DNA from: Tenrec ecaudatus
Taxonomy: Eukaryota; Chordata; Mammalia; Afrosoricida; Tenrecidae
Length of the DNA: 64,000 nucleotides
Assembly (NCBI RefSeq): GCF_050624435.1
Contig: NC_134540.1
Coordinates: 102,577,739-102,641,738 of the forward strand
Reading direction: 5' to 3'
Below, one piece after another: positions 36,520 through 48,102 of this stretch. Within the stretch, counting starts at the first letter, position 1. Every line of letters starts with the position of its first letter. Below the pieces are notes generated by a model, which did no database searches, had not been told where the DNA came from, and was given only the letters and a program-made list of their open reading frames with translations. The position numbers and the translations under genes are program-made.

Positions 36520-37000
36520 TGTTGGGCGTGGTTTTCTAGAGCAACAAAGCCAGTGCCACTCATATATGTGTAAGAAGGAACTTTATATCAACAAAGCAAT
36601 GTGTATCAAGAAGTGGCTGCGCCAAGTCCAACTCAAGTCCATGGTCAGATGCTTGTTGGCGGCCCCTCCGGACTCACACAGCAGCAGAACAAAGTGGGAA
36701 GCTGGGATAACACAGGCTGGTGGGTGCAGGGTCATGTGGGTCCAACTTTGGCAGGAAAATGGCAGGGCACCGTCAGCTCCCAGGGTTGGCAGACCACGTG
36801 GGATGCCAGCCTCAGAAACCAGAGGCAATAGCCAAAGAAGCAAGAAGGAAAAGAGGGACAAGGAAAAAGAATGGTCATGCCTTCACAGTGCCTCTTACAT
36901 AACCGCTACAGCCCCAAGAGACATCATCAGCCTGTGGCCTGACCCTTCCTATGTCTTCTTATAGGTTCAGCCAAGTTGGAATGAAGGACCAACCATCACA
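36520..37000. mobile_element. Solo LTR, 481 bp, related to the LTR at 9810
   Basis: Runs from TGTTGGGCGTGG to CCATCACA, flanked by TCAAT (36515-36519) and CCAAT (37001-37005), 4/5 matching. It shares ACTCATATATGTGTAAGAAG and GGAACTTTATATCAA with the 9810 copy. The 157-codon frame inside it is not a gene. Confidence 0.6.
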
Positions 37001-37087
37001 CCAATTTTTCTTCACTCTTATGGCTGATGTTCAAAAACAATAACTGATAAATAGAAGAAGCGTACTAAATACTGAATACAAGAAGAC

Positions 37088-37385
37088 ATGTATTACACAC
37101 TTCGTTTGTGGTTGATGGTGGCTAGCAGGTTGATTGCTGATCCCAGGCTGCTGTCCTGTGCCATCCTCCTCACTCTTGTTACATGGCAGCACAATGTGTG
37201 CTCCGGAGTTCATCTCCTCGGGGCCCTCTCCAGGATCACGTCTCTCCTGATCACATGTCCAAAGTACATTAGGCAACGTCTCACCAATCTTGCCCCTAAG
37301 GAGTATCTTTCTATACTTCTTCCAAGACAAATTTGCTTGTTCTCCTTGTATTTCATGGTATATTCAATATTGTTTTCCATAAAAT
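37088..37385 (-). mobile_element. RTE LINE 3' region, antisense
   Basis: TCCTGATCACATGTCCAAAG, CAACGTCTCACCAATCTTGC, TTCTTCCAAGACAAATTTGC and CATGGTATATTCAATATTGT are in antisense order. Confidence 0.82.
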
Positions 37386-38109
37386 ATCATTAAATATAGA
37401 AAAAAATGTGTTTCTTTGTGTTCACAGCATTCAAGATTGACAATGTGTTATTTACTATCTAGGATGAAAATGTTCATAGTGATAAAGGTAGATTTAAATT
37501 AAGCCATTTTAAATAACAATTCTTTGAATTCCATATCATGCACTCAACCAACAACTGGAAACATTTAAAAAAAATAATGCCTTAAGACCTGTAAAATTTG
37601 AAAATATAACATTCAGGATGTGAGGCCTAATTGGAAGCGAATGAGATCCACAACAGAGTGAACGTTCATGACATCGGCTTCATCTAGTTAGTTATGTAGC
37701 CAGTAGGCTGACATTTTCCTCTTGGCAGCTGCTCCTTTCCCCCCAGAAGGTACTGCCTCTGTTCTTGCTTTGCCGGCCTCTCGCCTCCATGTTCAATGTT
37801 TGCTCTTTTGAGTTAACCTTTGGAATTATTGAACAAGTCATTACCAGAACCTGGAGGATCATGACCAATGTGTTTCGAGCTAATAAAGCAGAATCAGGAG
37901 AAAGTAATCCTCAGAGACTAATTTTAGCAAAGTGTCTTATTTTTTTCCTTATTTTCTTTCAGACATTCAGTGCTGAAGAGTCTTATAAAATACGTAATGT
38001 TCTCTTTACCAGAAAGATTATTTATTTTTTATTAGATGCTAGGGGAGGGAGACAAGTAATCCTCTTTCATGGATTCATGTTTTCAACATCATTAATTATA
38101 ATAAATATC
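37386..38109. other. Single-copy intron, nothing identified
   Basis: Unique sequence. A + strand open frame at 37765-38112 has no recognisable domain. Confidence 0.5.
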
Positions 38110-38300
38110 TAAGTAGCAGCAAGATGTCCAGCTGAAAGATCAGAAGTCCAACCGATTCACCACTTTGCAGCCTCCATGTGAGGAAGATGTGACTGCATGT
38201 ACAATGACTGAAAGCTTCAGAAACCCTGTGGGAGAGTTCCACTCTCTTCTCTACAATCGCCCTGAATTGAAATAGACTCGACGAGTGGGAGTTAGCAGCA
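38110..38300 (+). mobile_element. AfroSINE, sense, diverged
   Basis: CTGAAAGATCAGAAGTCCAA, TTCAGAAACCCTGTGGGAGA and GAATTGAAATAGACTCGACG. Confidence 0.7.
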
Positions 38301-38547
38301 AGTTGTAGGGGGAATTTTCATATGCATAGACATAAAGCTAGTTTAACTTATACCTTAGTATCTCTAGTTGTGAGCTAACCTTATTTTCTCTAACACTCAA
38401 GCCAGCATGTATAACACGAGGACATTTCAATTTGTTTTCCTAAAACACCAAGAAGAAAAATCACAATAATGACGTATAATGTAAAACCACAATCATGTAT
38501 AATGGATCACGCTCCATAATGTCTGAGCAAACAGATGCCCCTCGGGT

Positions 38548-38765
38548 CTGCAGCATCCACGTATTTGTTGCAACGTTTGTGGCTCTGGTGGCAAGCACGG
38601 TGTCAATCCATCTCTTTGAAAGCCTTCCTCTTCTGTGCTGCCCACTATTCATCAAGCATCAACTCCTTCTCTGGAGACTGGTTCCTCCTAACAAGAGCTC
38701 GGAAGTATGTGAGATGCAGGCATAAAAGTCTTACTTCAAGGAGAATCTAGACTGTACTTCTTCCA
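38548..38765 (-). mobile_element. RTE LINE 3' part, antisense
   Basis: GTGTCAATCCATCTCTTTGA, CATCAAGCATCAACTCCTTC, CTGGAGACTGGTTCCTCCTA and CTGTACTTCTTCCAAGATAA are antisense RTE. It abuts the sense-oriented endonuclease fragment that follows. Confidence 0.78.
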
Positions 38766-38779
38766 AGATAAATAATATA

Positions 38780-39180
38780 CATACACCTACAAGGAAGACC
38801 AGGGTGGTTCAGATTTGACTATTGTTCAGATTTATGCACCAATTGCTAACATCAAAGATGAAGATTGAAGACTTTTTGTCAACTTCTACAATCAGAATTT
38901 GATCAAATGAGCAATTAAGGGACTCTGGTGATTGCTGTTGATTACATGAAAGTCAGAAAGAAGAAGAATCTGTATTTGGGAATTATGGCCACGAAGGCAA
39001 TGCTGAAGAGCACATGATAGAATCTTACCAGATTAGCAGTTCATTCATTGGAAATACATTTTTTCAATGACATAGTGACTCTACGCATGGACCTCAATGG
39101 ATGGAGCACAGGAACAAAATTGACTATATTAATGAAAAGGACAATGGAGAAGTCCAGGATCATCTTTCAGAGCAAGTCCA
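38780..39180 (+). pseudogene. RTE endonuclease-domain fragment, sense, broken
   Basis: Translation in short frames gives IYAPIANIKDED, then GNTFFQ and HRNKIDYI, the order of the apurinic-endonuclease domain at the 5' part of an RTE ORF. Several stops and frameshifts are present. It is in opposite orientation to the adjoining 3' part. Confidence 0.7.
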
Positions 39181-39199
39181 GTGGTTCAAGGTGTCCCCA

Positions 39200-39400
39200 T
39201 CCCCCCAACTACTACCCAAAATTCAAACTTACACCCACAGTATCAGTTCTGATTCAAATTGAACCGAGTACAACTCCTATGGCTTTCCATGGCTGTAAAT
39301 CTTTCTGGGAGCAGAAAGCTTCCTCTTTCACCTATGAATTGACTGGTGCATTTAACCTGCTGACATTGACACATAGCAACCCAACACAGAACTCATGACA
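39200..39400 (-). mobile_element. AfroSINE, antisense, diverged
   Basis: TCCATGGCTGTAAATCTTTC, GGGAGCAGAAAGCTTCCTCT and CATTTAACCTGCTGACATTG. Confidence 0.6.
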
Positions 39401-40959
39401 CCACCAGCGCCCCTTGGAACCTGCCTGCGCTTGGACTTACTTCTACGACTCTGTGATCTATGTTGTTGTTATGCATTTCTCTTTATGTATATATGTAAGC
39501 TGCATTGATTTTTTCTTCTTCTATAGAAAACCCAACCCAAGACAAAGCCTAATAGAAGTAACTCCAACAGGCTATCACATAGGTTAAGTACTATTGCAAA
39601 CTCAACACTGATAAGATCCTAAGTAAATTCATTAACTTAAGTTCAACAACAAAACTGAGGCTAAAAGTGAAAACTTTTGGAAATAATTTCTTCTGTAACA
39701 ATGCTGGCCCCATTCACTGTTTCTTTCTTTTTGAGTAATTAGTGACTAGCTCCACCCCCAAAACTATTGCAGGAATGGAAATAGCAACCATCAGTTTCTG
39801 TTACTCTTTGCCCAGTAAGGAAGTCAGGAAACTAATAAAAGACTGTCACCCCAACAAGAATAATTGTCTGTGTTGGAAACTGTCTTTCTGACCAGGGCTG
39901 GCCAAGGTCAGAAAGTAACGCAGCCAATGATCAAGAGGACAAAGAACAAAAGAAATGCTCCGCTTCCCACCTACCTCTGGCACAAAGCTTCAGCCCTCCT
40001 CGCCCCTCACCAAAGATTCCTATTCAAGGTCTTTCCCGTTTCTCCTTGAGGAGAAAGCTTTTTGGAAGGAATGTAGATGTGTGCACACATATATGTGTGT
40101 ATATACAAATCATGTACCCTCCATTTATAAGATAGATAGATTGATTTAATGTATAGTAAAACTTTATTGACTGAACCACACCCATTTTCAAATATCTGGC
40201 ATTCTTTTCTCAGCCAATAGCCTTATCTATCGATTTTCCAATAACAGCATCACTGCCTATCATGACACCTTCATCGTTTCAAAACCTTCCATGAGCTTTT
40301 ATGAGAGCAAGAAGTGATGCTATTCTGAGGTGACTGCTGGGCATAAATAAAAGCCAGCATCCTATCTGTTGTGGGCAATGTTTCTTTAGTCATTCAGGGG
40401 TGGGGTGGGTGGACGGCGTGCACACGTTAGGTGAATGAGAGAGGAAATGCATTTTAAGCTCCCCTATTGCTTCTTGTTTCTTCTTTAACTTAATCATTTT
40501 TTCTTTCTTTTTTCATTTTCCCCTTGTAATTATAGTTGCTTCTCCTAAGAAATGTGTCAACTTTGCTAAGATGGCTGTTTGTGTCATTCATTACTGTTTT
40601 CAACTATATTCATTTTGATGTATAAATATAAAAATGTGGCCACACAGTTCATCCCGACCTGCAGCAAACCTATGATCATCCGAGTAGAATTTCCCACCAC
40701 CGATTTTCATTGCTGATTTTGCCTAAGTGCCTTTGCGGGCACTTATTCCTCCAACCTCTTGGTTTGCAGCCAAGGAGATTGATTGTTGCATCTCCTCAGA
40801 CCCCTTCCATATAGAGTGATGAACGGAAAGATCCACAGTATGAGGCAGATATTCAGTTGGGTTAATAACCATCTAAAATGGTTATCAATTGCTTGAAGGA
40901 TACTTTGTAAAATCCAAACACAGACTCTTTTTTGGCATATAACAACAAGTGTTTATTTT
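39401..40959. other. Single-copy intron, nothing identified
   Basis: No convincing repeat or exon over about 1.5 kb. Confidence 0.5.
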
Positions 40960-41140
40960 TCGTGGCGCTCTGGTGCCATAGTGGGTACAGGTTGGGCTGC
41001 TCACAGCAAGATTTGCAGTTTAAAACCACCTGCCACTCCATGCGGGAGAAGAGACTTTTCACTCCCATGAAGAGTTACAAATCGGGAAACTTCTACCCTG
41101 CCCTATAGAGTCACTAAGAGTCAGAACTGACCATCTGGCA
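40960..41140 (+). mobile_element. AfroSINE, sense
   Basis: GTGGCGCTCTGGTGCCATAG, GGTTGGGCTGCTCACAGCAA, tail CTATAGAGTCACTAAGAGTC. Its 3' end runs straight into a GA microsatellite. Confidence 0.9.
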
Positions 41141-41161
41141 CAGAGAGAGAAAGAGAGAGGC

Positions 41162-41193
<32 letters not shown>

Positions 41194-41210
41194 TCAGTCA
41201 GTCAGTCAGG
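41141..41210. repeat. (GA)n followed by (GTCA)n
   Basis: GA-rich run, pure from about 41170, then four GTCA units; probably grown from the SINE tail. Confidence 0.95.
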
Positions 41211-42232
41211 TTTGGCTTGGCTAGATGGCCCTTCAAATCTTGACAGGACTTAATTCATGTCTGCATAGAATAGCTCTAGCTGTGGCTTCTTGGCTTCTTC
41301 TTCCAGCAGGCTGCCTCCACCTGCTCTCGTGCCTGTGGTGGAGGTCAAAGCAATTGCAGGAGTGGTGGTTAAGCCTCTACTTTCTTTTTCTTGCCTGATA
41401 ATGAGAAGGTACTATAGAGATTATTTGTACAAGGGACAGTGAAGAATTGATGCTGTTCTTTCAGGTCATCACAGTATTTTAAAAAGTAAATCCTCTCAAC
41501 TGATGGTGATAAATGAATCAGAAAAGCTAAGTAATTCTGTTCCTCGGTGAAAAGAAAAGTAGTTGGCTTAGCTCTGTGTTTCCGTTTCTTTGTTTCAAAA
41601 GCAGCGATAATAGTACTACCAACCTGATGGAATGCCATGAGGATAAAGTGAATTGGTCATGCCAAGCGCTCGGAAAGTGCTTGGAAAGCCCACTTTAAGT
41701 GTTAGGTATGGTTCTTCCTATTCCCAGGATTAAGTTGAGCTATCGCCTACCGTACACTGACAAACACACGGAGATGATATATGATACATCAATACTGTCA
41801 AACTTATTTGTGATATTTTTTGCTAATATTTATAGCACTGGTGCCATCTGTTCATGTTACAAGCATTATTATTTTAGGAATTTATGCATGTCTATATTCT
41901 GGAGAAACAGATTTACCATGAGAGAGCCAGTTGGGACATATTTTTATTTATAATTTCAAAATTACTTACTGTTAGATGTCCTGTAAATACTAGAAATGTT
42001 ATTTGATTCCATTTTCTTACTTTAATAAACTTTGTATTTATATTAAGATGTGATAGTAAGTATTTAAGAAAATAGAGTATTTAGTATGTAAGACGTGATA
42101 GCAAGTACTGATTTCTGAATAAGTATGTCTGAAAGGGGGCCTGAGGTTTGGTATTTCTAACACAATCCTATGTGATGAAGTTGCCGCTATTGCTTAACAA
42201 AATTTTAATAAATCTCCCTTTTAAAAGATTTC
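41211..42232. other. Single-copy intron, nothing identified
   Basis: No convincing repeat or exon. Confidence 0.5.
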
Positions 42233-42450
42233 AGGAGCCTTGATTGGACAGTTGCTATGTTATGCATTGGGTCACTAACTGAAAGGTCAGCAGTTTGAAA
42301 CCACCAGCCACTCCACAGGAAGAAGATGGGCCTTTCTACTCTTTTAAACACCGGAACTCTTGGAAACTTGCAGGAGCAGGTCTGCCCTGACCTCTAGGGT
42401 GACTAGGGGTCGACATTGACCCAAGTGTAGTTAGTTTGGTTTGGTTTGAG
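42233..42450 (+). mobile_element. AfroSINE, sense (first of three in a row)
   Basis: AGGAGCCTTGATTGGACAGT, GAAAGGTCAGCAGTTTGAAA, tail GTCGACATTGACCCAAGTG and TTTGGTTTGGTTTG. Confidence 0.85.
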
Positions 42451-42451
42451 C

Positions 42452-42655
42452 CGTGTCTTAGGTTACTCAATGGGCTGCAGACTTCAAGGGCAGCTGTTCA
42501 AAGCCACCAGCACTCTGCTAGAGTAAGAGAAGATTTCTGCACCCCCAAATTTACCATCTCATTAAACCCACAAGGGCAGTTCTACACTGTCGCACTGTCC
42601 TGTCGAATCACTATGAATCCGATTGGGCTCAATGGCAGTGAGCCGTTATATAGGA
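42452..42655 (+). mobile_element. AfroSINE, sense (second of three)
   Basis: CAGCTGTTCAAAGCCACCAG, GGGCAGTTCTACACTGTCGC, tail CGATTGGGCTCAATGGCAGT. Confidence 0.85.
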
Positions 42656-42659
42656 ACTT

Positions 42660-42852
42660 GGGGCGCCCACAGGTGTCACAAGTGGTTAAGTGTGGGACAA
42701 TAAACTGAAACGTTGCCAATTCAAACCCACCCAGAGGGTCCTCAGAAGGAAGGTCTAGCAATCTGCTGCTGAAAGGTCACAGCCTTGAAAACATGGGGTG
42801 GGGGGGGGGGCATGACCCAGAAAGGATCCAACTGCAGCGAGAACACCAACGA
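42660..42852 (+). mobile_element. AfroSINE variant, sense (third of three)
   Basis: GGCGCCCACAGGTGTCACAA, CCAATTCAAACCCACCCAGA and AGAAAGGATCCAACTGCAGC. The hinge and body differ from the first two and contain a poly(G) run (about 42799-42809). Confidence 0.72.
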
Positions 42853-44588
42853 GGAGATTTATGTTACCCATATGTATCATTTATGAGACACATATGTATC
42901 ATGTATCTATAAGGTATAATCTTCAAAAAGTTGAGGAAACATTCCATTGTTTTTAACTGCAGTCTTTTTAAGCCTCCATGTGAGTATGTGTGTGCATAGA
43001 AAAAAATTTATATAGAGAGAGATAGAGGTTATGTAATCTCTAAATCCCAAATAGTATCTTTAATGGTCCAAAATTTGCAATCAATTGCTATTTTGCTCTC
43101 TTTGAAACTATAAAAGAAATGCTTTCTGGCCCAATAAATATAAATACTATACCGGCTGCCTTGTTAGTGGGAATATTCTTTAAATTCATATAATCAAAGC
43201 AAAATCTGTCTCTTAATTACATATATAATTATATATTAGTTTGAAATTTAAACACAAAGAAATTCCTACTTTTTCTTTAGCCTCTCTGCCTGTGTTTCAT
43301 TTCTAAAGCAGGGGCAATCAAACTGCAAACCTCACATGAATATAGTGAGAATTAATGCATGTATTTATTATATTAGTCACAGCATAATCTAGATATATGA
43401 TTACGTAGGATGTAAGATGAATACAATGCATCAGTCAACCGAATTTGCTGCTTTTGCGTGTTATCTGTGAATTCTTTTCTGTTTCAAACTTTTAAATTCT
43501 GCATTGTTTTCAAATGTCTGGACACTCCCTATTTGTAATCTAAAGAATGTTCTGCATTAGTCATTTTCATAGGGAAGGACAAAATAGTGTCATTAAAGAA
43601 TACAATAGATTCAAAAACTGCAGAAGCTACAACAAAACCCTTTAACCCCAGAACAAACTCTATAGTAGATCACACCTCCCCAAAGTAGAAACTTGAACGA
43701 AAAATCACAACTGTTTTAGAATCCCGAGTAAATAGATCACGGATTCCCACTTCATGACATGTCTACTCCAGTGTAAAATCTATTGAAATAGCTAATTAAC
43801 TATATTCATTTGATGCCGTTCCTATTCAAGAGTCCCTTTTAACTCAATTTATAGACTATACACTCAGTTCTAATTTCTAACTGTAGTTTATACATATATT
43901 CCAGGGCTGTGATTTCATTTGATGTTAGCAAGAAACTGTTCTAATGTGTTCCTTTTGGAAAGGAAGATTTGGGCCTCTGAGGCTGTGTCTTCAACGTCGT
44001 TGGCGTGTGAGGAGCACTAATTCTTCCAGGTGTAGCACCAGGGCCAGCGTGCGGGCAGAGAGCGTTCGATGAGCCTCATGTCGGAGTGAATGACTTGATG
44101 TGGTTCTGCATACCTCCCACAGCATGATTGAATGGTAGTGTGAAAATCATGTGCAGTGGACTCCACGAAGGGGCAGGTCTGTTTTGCCATTCCATTTGGT
44201 AAAGCGTGAGCCATCTCAGAGGCAAGATGGGATTCTCTAAGATGACCACTAAGAACGAAGAGGTAAGAGGAAGTGCTTCAGAAACGCCTTTGCAGAGAGG
44301 CGGCAGAGGAGCAGCACCGAGAGATGAGATAGAACCCCAGGTTTTGTGGCCCACAAACCACGCCAAGCTTAGTATATAGTTGAGCATCTGAGCAAAAGGC
44401 TGGTTTGCAGAGTGGGTGCCCTTTGGCATTTATCAACATGAAAGGAACTTTGTAACAATTGCCCAAACAAGGCAGAGGCCCAGGGTCTGTATGGTTGAGA
44501 CAGTTTGGACCAGGGAGAGACATGCCTGCTGGCAATGCTCAAAAGAGACCCTGTGGACAAAAGACCTGTATGTGAATAATCCTTCCTG
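42853..44588. other. AT-rich single-copy intron
   Basis: No recognised repeat. 43980-44550 is GC-richer with several overlapping open frames on the - strand but no recognisable protein. Confidence 0.5.
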
Positions 44589-44935
44589 ATCTTTTTTTAT
44601 TTTTCTAAATACTTTTATTGGGGGCTCTGACATCTCTTATCACAACCCATACATTTCTCCAGTGTGTGAAGGACATTTGCGCATATGCTGCCATCATTTT
44701 CAAAGCATTCTCTTCCCACTTGAGCCCCTGATATTAGCTCCCCATTTCTTCCCCTTCCCTCCCTGGCAGGACCTTTCTCTCTCCTCTGTTGCCCCTCACC
44801 CATGTTTCCATTGTTCGTCTCCCTGGGAGGGGGTTCTAGATTGATCCTTGTGATCAGTTCCCCTTCTCCCCACCACCCTGCTCTAATCCTCCTGACTTGC
44901 AACCTGTTCACTTCCCTATGAAACCTCCATAATCA
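44589..44935 (-). mobile_element. L1-like LINE 3' fragment, divergent subfamily
   Basis: Antisense A-rich tail with CCAATAAAAGTATT (+ strand about 44609-44623), then TCTCTTATCACAACCCATAC and CCACTTGAGCCCCTGATATT. It resembles the other L1-like copies but differs from them more than they differ from one another. Confidence 0.7.
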
Positions 44936-45813
44936 TTGGTTTGGCGGTGAGCCTCTGAGATCATTGCAGTGGATGTCACAGCAGGGCAGACTACTGAGAA
45001 AGGGATGCTTGGTGTCATGTTAGGGTACAGATGTTAGAAGCTAGAGGCATGTCTTGCAGGGATCAGCCTTGGGCTGGTCGGTGTGGATTTGAGTCTTCTT
45101 TATCCCCACTGACACCACAGGAGGACAGCCATGGCTTCCATGCCATTCCCTCATTCTGGAGTATAAAAAGGAAACAACAGGCTTGCTTTCCGGTTGACTT
45201 GATTCTTGTTAACCCTGGATTAGTCAGACCACAGCTGTGCTCCACATAGTTTCCCCACTGAGTCTTCCTTCTGAAGTGCCTCTGGATGGGTTTGAACTGC
45301 CAACATTGGGGTCACCCAGGGACTCCAAAATATTAAAAGGTTGTTATTAGCTTTTGTTTAGCATGTACTTACAATTGGCTTCTTGCTACAGTATCTATAA
45401 TATCATTTTCTCTCTTTTTAATCTATTTTGGAATTACCTCATATTCTTAGAAATGTTTTCAATTTATCTGGAATGTCCATTTTGGGTGTTTCCCCCCCTG
45501 GAACAGCTGTGTTAGCGGTAGGCAAGCCTGGAGACACGAACCAAACATATTTCTTGTTGTTACTCTTAAAGATAAAATCGACAGAGTTAAAGCAGTAACG
45601 CAATTGAGGAAATGTGGAGGCCACTTCTTATAGATTCTTATCAGAAGGCCAGAGTCATAAGAGAACAGAAGGGCTTTTTAAGGATGACAATTTAATATTC
45701 CCTATTCAAATTGTATGCATTTGCATATATGAACACCTCTGTTTAATTCCTTCTATATTTGATACAGCTCCTGTCAATTTCTCAGGTGTGAAAGGCCTCA
45801 AAGTTTGTGTTAG

Positions 45814-46010
45814 AACAGGGTTGGCAAATTTTTTTGGTAAAGAATCATGTAGAATTGTGGACCATAACTTTTATTTCTAAACTACTTACATTTGCTTTTG
45901 TAACGTGAAGCAGTCATAGACCATGTAAACATGTAAACAAATGAACCTACTTGTTTTCAGGTAAAATTTTATTGACAAAAATAAGGGGTACCATGGGTCA
46001 TAGATTTTGA
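45814..46010. mobile_element. Ancient hAT-Charlie MITE fossil
   Basis: AACAGGGTTGGCAAATTTTT, GAAGCAGTCATAGACCATGT, AAACAAATGAACCTACTTGT and GTAAAATTTTATTGACAAAA follow an old mammalian hAT MITE with 'ttggcaaacttttt' ends. I do not assign the MER number. Confidence 0.65.
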
Positions 46011-46071
46011 AGGAGGCTCCCAGGTTTAAAGCTATGGTTCTCAATAGTTCATGAGTTTATGGTCAGTCTCA

Positions 46072-46268
46072 GGGCCCTGGTATCTCAGTAAGTAGTGTTA
46101 AGCTGCTCGTGGTTGGAATCCACCAGCCCCCTTCACAGGAGAAAGATCTTGATATCGGGTTCCGGTAAAATTTACAGCCCTGGAAATTCTAAAGGGTATA
46201 TCCATTCTGCCCTACATCTTTCTGAACCACAAACTACTCAATGACAATGGGTTTGGGGGGTTTATTTG
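46072..46268 (+). mobile_element. AfroSINE, sense
   Basis: CAGGGCCCTGGTATCTCAGT, TTCACAGGAGAAAGATCTTG, tail CTCAATGACAATGGGTTTGG. Confidence 0.8.
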
Positions 46269-46784
46269 TTTGTATCTCATAGGGTTAATTGGTGATAAGC
46301 CGCACGCCACTAGCCCTCTCTCCTCCCCAGCCTCTCCAGCAGCGTGTCCCCATACGTGCAAACACTGCACGGGGAACTCTCCCACACGAAGGCATTTCCC
46401 TCAGAAGAGGGATTCTGCTGCTACTGTCATGATAATAAACACACCGCAGATGGTGATTTCGTCGCAAAAGCACCACAGCACGAAAGGAGATATCTGTTTG
46501 GTGTGTGAGCGTTGAGTTTTTTCTGTGATCTGACGATGTAATTTGGCATGGGTGTAAATTAATATTTAAGCTTCTCCTGGAAACCAGTGTTGATTTTCCT
46601 GCAAGGATGATGGCATTTCTAAATAGAGATATGCAAGATCGGGGGGTTGGGGGGGTTGGAAGACATGCTAAACTCCTCATTTTGGCAGGTTCTAGGAGTT
46701 TATATTTAAGCCTAATAAGCATTCTCATATTGTCGCTGCTATACTCATCATATTAGTAAACTGAATTAAACACACATACACCCT
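46269..46784. other. Single-copy intron with CpG-containing stretch
   Basis: Overlapping open frames on both strands (46270-46515 + and 46285-46728 -) reflect locally GC-rich unique sequence. No known domain or splice context. Confidence 0.4.
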
Positions 46785-46925
46785 TGCTATTCAGTCAATT
46801 CCAATTCTTACGGAGTTCATGTGTGTTGGAATATAACTGTGTTTGGTAGCTTTTCAGTGACTGATTTTTTTTTCACAAGTAGATCAGCAAACCACCAAGT
46901 GTTTTTGGCCAAGGCATTGATTAGA
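46785..46925 (-). mobile_element. AfroSINE-type copy, antisense, older
   Basis: CTATTCAGTCAATTCCAATT, AGTAGATCAGCAAACCACCA and GGCCAAGGCATTGATTAG. Confidence 0.55.
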
Positions 46926-47239
46926 CTGGAAACGTTTTATTTAGCAGTTGAATACAATGAACCATTTATAGCACGCAAGGATGGCTAGTCTCTCGTATAA
47001 AAACCATACATCACATTAGCCTGCACTGATAAGCATGCAAGGTTGTACATCAATGGCCACTCTCTATTGAAGATCTCAAACTGACCCCCCTTCCCATATA
47101 ATACTTCAAAAACAAAAACAGAACAAGAATAAGTTGCAACCATTCAAAGAGATTTTACGTAGAAAGCTGGAAAAATCAACCTACTAAAATATCTGAAGAT
47201 TTTTTTATTTTGGTGTTGTTGATGATCGTTATGGAAACA

Positions 47240-47525
47240 TATTGTTTTAAATAGATCCTTGTGAGTCTTTTCTATGTTTTATTGATAGAGTACTTTTTTA
47301 AAGGCCTAGGTTTACAGAAAAATTACACAGAAAGTACACTTTCCATACTCCCTCTCCCGCCTGTATATGTTATCCTTTCATGAACATCAAGCATCAGTGT
47401 GAATAGATTGATTATAACTGGTGACCACACATGCTGTTGTCAACCAGAGCCTATAGGTACATTAGGGTTCTCTCCCAGTTCCTCCCATAACTGTGCCATG
47501 GTTGGGTCAACCTACCTCATTCCTG
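47240..47525 (-). mobile_element. Old L1M-type 3' fragment, antisense
   Basis: GGTTTACAGAAAAATTACAC, AGAAAGTACACTTTCCATAC and TACATTAGGGTTCTCTCCC match the 3'UTR of old mammalian L1M read backward. It ends about 380 bp upstream of FGF14 exon 4. Confidence 0.6.
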
Positions 47526-47903
47526 TCCTATTTAAAATATTTAAATAGACGAATTGCTACTTTAACTGTGACCTTCTTTTATTACACCCTGCTTGAATTG
47601 TATCCTATTGAAGTGTAATTGATGTTAAGTTTTGTTATGATAAATTATTGTTACTAAAGGCTAGCCATATGTTTGGCCTATATTTATTTATTCTCCAAAG
47701 CAGAAGTCTCTCTTCCTATTGTATACTGGGGGGTATATGAGTGTGGTGGTCAATGAGTGTGCCTAAGGAAAGATGCGTGTGATCATGACTACCAAAAGAC
47801 TGGCTCTTTCACCCATATAGAGGAGGTTCTGGACTAATTAGCAAAAACTCCTTGAAGCTCTCTTTTCTTTCGCTAATGCTCCTTTCGTTGTTTTTCTCCA
47901 CAG

Positions 47904-48102
47904 GAACTTTTTACCCCTGAATGCAAGTTTAAAGAATCTGTTTTTGAAAACTATTATGTAATCTACTCGTCCATGCTGTACAGACAACAGGAATCTGGTC
48001 GAGCCTGGTTTTTGGGGTTGAATAAAGAAGGGCAAGCTATGAAAGGAAACAGAGTAAAGAAAACCAAGCCAGCCGCTCATTTTTTACCCAAGCCATTGGA
48101 AG
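47904..48102 (+). CDS. FGF14: FGF14 coding exon 4 (fibroblast growth factor 14, FHF4)
   Basis: FGF14 is an intracellular FGF-homologous factor. It is not a classical secreted FGF-receptor ligand: it binds the C-terminal tail of voltage-gated sodium channels (Nav1.2, Nav1.6) at the axon initial segment and modulates their gating. The exon is exactly 199 bp, the conserved length for this exon in the family. It is preceded by a pyrimidine-rich tract ending CACAG and followed by the donor GTGAGT. It starts at codon phase 0 and leaves one base, giving 66 codons plus G. The translation starts [14 protein letters not shown] and ends HFLPKPLE, forming strands of the beta-trefoil core and the basic KGNRVKKTK stretch. 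No stop or frameshift is present. With a C-terminal total of 111 residues, the exon begins at residue 137 of the 247-residue isoform 1A. Paralogues FGF11-13 are similar, but the downstream exon settles the identity. Confidence 0.97.

Noticed and set aside
36491..36964. 157-codon + strand open frame
   Set aside because: It lies almost entirely inside the solo LTR at 36520-37000.
45040..46520. Possible CpG island or promoter
   Set aside because: CpG dinucleotides are only locally raised and no island-length region or start-site context is visible.
46285..46728. 147-codon - strand open frame overlapping an 81-codon + strand frame
   Set aside because: Intronic, no splice context, no recognisable protein; opposite-strand frames of this kind are expected in GC-richer sequence.
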